In this document: positions 59,311 to 64,000 of the stretch, one piece after another | How the letters are laid out: the number at the start of each line of letters is the position of its first letter | How positions within the stretch are numbered: the stretch's first letter is position 1 | Assembly (NCBI GenBank): GCA_028554755.1 | Contig: JAPTOF010000010.1 | Coordinates: 14,642,501-14,706,500 of the forward strand | Reading direction: 5' to 3' | From: Cordia subcordata | Lineage: Eukaryota > Streptophyta > Magnoliopsida > Boraginales > Cordiaceae | DNA: 64,000 bases | Program-made: the position numbers and the translations under genes | Notes under the pieces: model-generated | The model's input: the letters and a program-made list of their open reading frames with translations, nothing else | What the model was told of the DNA's origin: nothing | Database searches by the model: none

Positions 59311-60589
59311 TATGGCTGCTTTGATTCGGCCTAAACAATTTTTTTGGTTTTTGTGATTTTATGTTTACAGCTAATGGGCTTTGCTGACTTGGGCTCTTGG
59401 GCCATAGGATTTGGCCCTCTATGCCTGATACAAATGCAACGCCCTTTTTTGGTCAAGAATAATTTCATGAAATTTTTCTTTGAAGATGTTGATTTGTCAC
59501 AAACACTTGATATTCACCAAAAACAATTTGAAGAGTCGGGGAGTTCTCATCACAGGGCTTCTACAGCTATATTATCATCGTACCTCAAAACCCAAAAGAA
59601 GGTTCTCTTTGTTCACCCAAAAGAAAAAAAAAACTTTATTTTTCCCAAATAATCATCCAAATATAAATCAAGTTTTATGCTATTGAGTGTGATTTTAAGC
59701 ATTTGGCATTGCTTTAAAGATCCAAAAAATCTCTTAAAGAAAAGGGAAAATTGTAACAAAAGCAGTGGAATTATATCAGCAATGCATTGTGTAGGTGCAG
59801 TATCGACACTTTGATGTTTCCCTAAAGCTTTCGCTATTTTCTTTTCTAAAGATAAATTTGACTTTATAAATTTAAATAAGTAAGGGCAATTTAGAGATTA
59901 TATTATTTTTATTAACCAAAGTTTAAGTTTGTTAACTTTGATTGTAGTTAATAGTTAATAAGTGGTTAAAGCTAAAAACAGTGAGTAATAAATGTCACAA
60001 CATGTAAATATTAGAGTTTAGATATTAGGGTCCCCATAGATACCTCAATGATAAGAATTAGGGTCGGACACTACTAAAAATTTGACTCGATTGCAAATTA
60101 TATGGTGGCCTTGCACCTATGTGCTTATATGGAGGTAGGTGCTCTCTTACGTGTTTTAAAGAAAAAACAAATATAGCTCATGGGTCGGACGCACCTTCTC
60201 GTCTCAGTCTCCTTTCCTTTCTCTCTTTCGTCGCTCATCTCACTTCACTTTTCTCTGTTCTTCTCTTCCTTGCTTCATGGGTGAAACCATTGGTCATCTC
60301 ATGCCGAACAACACACTACCATAAAATTCGCCTTGTTCCGCCAATCGTAACGATATACATCATGTCTAAGAAAACCTCCTAGGTGTTGATCGACCATTAG
60401 CATCCTCATCATCTTCTTTCTCATGCCGGTGACAATTCTAGCGTCATCTTGCAATGCTACAACCACTAATCTCTTCCTCTCCTCATCTCGATTCTAACCG
60501 TATCTCCTGCACAGCATTTGGACGCTCCAAACTAAATTTGCCATTAAAACTCTCCTTCACCTTTAAATGTGTGTACGCGCAGATATGTT
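59311..60589. other. Intergenic spacer
   Basis: Frames at 59344-59686 and 60119-60382 have no recognisable domains. Nothing else supported. Confidence 0.5.
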
Positions 60590-61045
60590 TCCATGTGTTT
60601 TGTGTTTGTGTGTGTATATGATTGTGTGTATGGGGATTTGTATGAACAAATATATGTAAAGTGGTGAACAAAAATATGTGTTTGTGTTTCTTGTGTGAGG
60701 GTGGTGAACAGGTATATGTAGAGCAATGAACTAAAAAATATAAAATTATGAACAAATATATATATTTGTGTTTGTGTGTTTGTGTTGTGTGAGAGTGGTA
60801 AACAAATATATGTAGAGTGGTGAACCAATAGATATAGAGTGGTGAAAAAATAAACGTGTTTGTATCTGTGTGTGTCTGTGTCTATGAGAGAGAGTGGTGA
60901 ACAAATATATATTGAGTAGTAAACAAATAGATTTGGAGTGGTGAACAAATAAACATGCTTGTATTTATGTGTCTGTGTGTGAGAGAATAGTGAACAAATA
61001 TATGTGAAGTGGTAAACAAATAGATGTGGGATGGTGAACAAATAA
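60590..61045. repeat. Minisatellite, second copy of the GTGGTGAACAAATATATGTG family
   Basis: Units such as GTGGTGAACAAATAGATGTG, TTTGTGTTTGTGTG and GAGAGTGGTG alternate irregularly, as at 46085-46537. The long minus frame is produced by the repeat. Confidence 0.85.
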
Positions 61046-61139
61046 ACCTATTTTTGGTGCAAGAACTAAATTTTTTTTTTAAAGTTTATTATGCATGAAT
61101 GTATTGTTCACGTATAATGGATGGACCTAGCTCTGCAGG

Positions 61140-61312
61140 AGCACATAAGTGCAGGACCATGATATAAGGTCTCAAGCTCAATTCGTATCCCTGCTTTGGG
61201 TTGAGTGCCCTGACTTACCTAGTAATTAAGTTGTGGGACCAATCCTTTTACTCAAGATTTACCAATTGGTGGTCGAGTTTCGCCAATTGAATTTCCTTCG
61301 TATAAAAAAATA
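61140..61312 (+). mobile_element. SINE-like 3' sequence ending in an A-rich tail
   Basis: GGACCATGATATAAGGTCTC (61154-61173), then AAGCTCAATTCGTATCCCTG, which recalls a decayed pol III B box (GGTTCGANTCC), a GGTTGAGTGCCCTGACTTACC segment and a terminal TATAAAAAAATAC. The arrangement fits a tRNA-derived SINE, but no A box or target duplication was seen. Confidence 0.35.
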
Positions 61313-62897
61313 CATGTAAATATTAGGGTTATCAAGTGGATTTAACCCTATTTTTTATGTTTATAAATAAGTGATAAATAAATAGAGAAATATTTAGATA
61401 ATATGCTTATAAAACTATACCTAATTTATAAATAAGTGTAATAAATAGTAGTATTAGTTAAAAAGATGAAAAAGGGTATTTCAATTATAAATGTCATTAA
61501 ACACCATCGATATCTAATTTATAGTTTAAATTCCAATTAAAAATTTGTAAACATAATACTCTGTAAAATACCCATATTGAATTGATTATTTAGATTTAAA
61601 CTAATAAAAATTTAAATAAAATTATAATGGGCAATTAATGAATTTATTTATTTTTCATTTATATATGACACACGTTCAGTTACATAATTAATAAAAATAA
61701 AATAAATCAAATTAACAAATATCGGTATATAAGTAAATGAGTGAAAACAATCAATTCTTGTCTTGGTTTTGTTTATGTATGTGCGTAAAAAGTTCTCTAT
61801 TTCATTCTAATCACTGTATTGATTTTGTTGTACTCTTTTGAGTTTTTAAAGAATGAAGTAGCGCTTTTCTCTTTCAATTGGCAAAGTAGGTTGGTTTTAA
61901 GCATCTAAAAAAATAAATAACGACAGTGTTTGTTTTTTATCTTGGTGATAAGACACTTTTTTTTTCCCTTGGTTATAAGAGACTTTTACTTATAAGATTA
62001 TCATATGTGTTAAATGTAGGGCTAATTTTAAAAATGTTCTAATGTTGTCACTTGTTTTTCAAATTACATTATTTTAATATATTCAAATGAGTTTTTGAAA
62101 TTTTATAAATATAGTCAAATTAGCCATGAACATTTCAAAAACATTTATATTAATTTTAAATATTTTACATGTTTATTAAATAACCTTCTCCAATAGTTCC
62201 GTTAAACCGCACCTTTACTCTATATTTAAGGGGTATGATAGAGAACCCATCCCTCAAATTTTAAGGGGACGTTTCAAAATTGATAGAGTTAAAACAGCAT
62301 TAAAGTATCCTTTCAACATTTCTAACTTGACAATTCAATTCCAATATGCTTCATTTGATGCATATACAAATTTCTGGTTTCCCATACCTTTACGGGAAAA
62401 AAATCTCTCGATTGACTGATAGTCAAGTGATGACTGTAACATGCCATCTAAAATATTCGCGCATACATGATGATTATTAGAACAGTGGAGTGGACATTCC
62501 ACTTGTACATTACGGGCTAAAAAATCGATTGAGATGCTTTTGGAAGTTTAATTAATCACACAAAAGCAATGTCAACTAGATTTTAATCACTATTATCCTC
62601 GTCCCCACACCAAAGTCTTTCGGCTTAATAACAGGCGTATGGCCATTGCCCAACTCCTAATTACTCATGGCCCACCACTACAAGCCTAATTAAGAGGAAG
62701 ATCTCTCTCTATATATAATATTATTCATTATTCATTTTTGAATTTTAAAAGAATTATAAATAGATTCATTTTTTGTTATAAAAAGTAGAGAATTTGTCTA
62801 GATATATTGTTTATTAGAGCCTGTTTGGATATTACAGTATGATTACTACATTGTCTAATGATTACACAGCAATTTAAATCACAAGAAATGTTTTGTT
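61313..62897. other. AT-rich intergenic spacer
   Basis: No gene. 61390-61420 resembles 47225-47260. At 62815 AGAGCCTGTTTGGATATTAC begins sequence that resumes after the MITE (63698 on, with TGTTTGGTAGTAG), possibly an older interrupted element. Confidence 0.5.
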
Positions 62898-63696
62898 TAG
62901 AGATAGCAACGGGACGAGTGATTTGGTATCGAGCATTGACCAACCCAATTAAAATTTGATAAAAATACATCCTATTAAGAACCTGGAATGATTAAAAACA
63001 CCTGTTAGGACTAACGGAACTGGGATTGACCTCCGGAGCATTCCCAACCCTGGTTTCTAGATTTGTATTTATTTGGATTTGTGGATTACTTTTTAATGTA
63101 AATGATTTTTTGATATGAAAATTTTAGTTGCTTTGTTATGTAGATTGTTTTGTTTTAAATTTATGTTAATTTAGATTTGTTTAATTGTTTTCAATTATTG
63201 TTTGATGCTTTGAACTAAAGATTTTCTTTTTTGAGCTATAGATTATATGTGCTTTAGAATTTAAATTTGCATTTTTTGTAGTAAAGTATGTTAATTTGTT
63301 CTTTGTAGATTAAATTTATCATTTTAATGCATTTTAGGGATTTTTTTTTAATTTTGTAGGGGCAAACCTAGGAAATTTATTTAAATGATTAGTTTTTTAA
63401 AATTTAGTAATTTAGTTCGGGTGCTAGTTGTGGGTTTCAAGTTTAGGGGTTTGAGAACATATCTTAAATTTGAGTTTGAGATGTTCTCGGTTTCGCAGGG
63501 TTGGGACAGTTCAGGTTAAAATTTTTATTTAAATTTTATTCTTTCTAGGTACCTGTGAGTTTGTGATGTTCTGAGAATAGCCTTCCCAATTAACTTTTAC
63601 CCGGCTTTGGGACAGGAATGGGAATTGGGATGCTATCTCGGTAGCGGGTTTGGGATTCTTTTGTGGGTAGAGTACTTGTCCCCATTGCCATCTCTA
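62898..63696. mobile_element. hAT-type MITE with perfect 8-bp TSD
   Basis: 799 bp. Left end TAGAGATAGCAACGGG and right end, reverse-complemented, TAGAGATGGCAATGGGG are inverted repeats. GTTTTGTT at 62890-62897 is repeated exactly at 63697-63704. No transposase. Eight-bp TSD and the TAGAGATGGCAATGGG ends fit a widespread hAT-derived plant MITE. Confidence 0.88.
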
Positions 63697-64000
63697 GTTT
63701 TGTTATCATTGCGTAATTACACATTAATTTATTATGCCATGTTTGGTAGTAGATATGATAATTACACCGTTAAATAATTTAATTTTAAAAATAAAAATTT
63801 TAATTAATATTAACGAATGTTTAAGATTGTTATTTGTTAAAAATATTTACATTAAAATATTATTCATTATAAAAATTAATGTGACATATTAAAAATATTT
63901 GAATTATAAATATAAATATATAAAACTAACATATTTACTACTATATTTTTGAATTTAAATATTATTTATAAAAATATGATAATATTTCAAAACAATCAAC
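63697..64000. other. AT-rich spacer to window end
   Basis: Very AT-rich, no coding or boundary seen. Confidence 0.6.

Noticed and set aside
60483..61041. Minus frames of 90 and 165 residues
   Set aside because: Same minisatellite artefact as at 46085-46537.

Overview
The window is plant nuclear DNA, almost certainly from a eudicot. The evidence is intron-containing genes for plastid stearoyl-ACP desaturase and an IQ67-domain protein, Athila/Tat-type Ty3/gypsy and Ty1/copia retrotransposons, MULE and hAT-type DNA transposons, and strongly AT-rich spacers. Nothing prokaryotic is present. Species cannot be named from the sequence.

Layout. (1) 1-22,025: a tandem Athila-like array on the + strand, reading internal fragment - LTR - internal region A - LTR - internal region B. 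The two LTRs are 1356-1959 + 9178-10403 and 16942-18813, each followed by a tRNA-Asp-type primer binding site. All three internal regions are full of stops and carry different deletions. The first LTR is split by a young 7.2-kb element N1 (1960-9172, minus strand) with near-identical 1.8-kb LTRs, a perfect 5-bp target duplication (CTTAC), a PBS, a PPT and zinc-knuckle ORFs but no pol. Region A is split by a solo LTR of the N1 family (14208-15834, target duplication GTAGT). (2) 22,026-30,000: decayed pieces, namely two copia-type LTRs, a MULE 5' end rich in GTTCGAA palindromes, a gypsy-type LTR remnant and a minus-strand copia internal region. (3) 30,050-38,350: two genes, a three-exon stearoyl-ACP desaturase (+) and a small COA3-like mitochondrial membrane protein (-) with a 5'UTR intron. 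(4) 39,374-45,826: a complete MULE with ~217-bp terminal inverted repeats, a perfect 9-bp target duplication and a transposase gene broken by in-frame stops. (5) 45,836-53,700: minisatellite DNA, then a five-exon IQD14-like gene (-). (6) 53,700-64,000: AT-rich spacer with a solo gypsy-type LTR, two hAT-type MITEs, a second copy of the minisatellite module and a SINE-like tail.

Three single-copy genes look functional: the desaturase makes oleoyl-ACP in plastids, the COA3-like protein should act in cytochrome c oxidase assembly, and the IQD protein is a predicted calmodulin-binding microtubule/membrane scaffold. They share no pathway and sit as islands between transposons.

The least expected signal is in the LTRs. 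Several diverged gypsy-type LTR families carry multiple copies of a short inverted repeat, TTRGCT-(TTTAAA core)-AGCYAA, whose two arms change together (G-C with A-T), as expected of a maintained hairpin. They also carry CpG-rich CCGGTCGACCGG palindromes in variable number. A second odd pattern is that three truncated retroelements jump from pol directly into the first base of an LTR.
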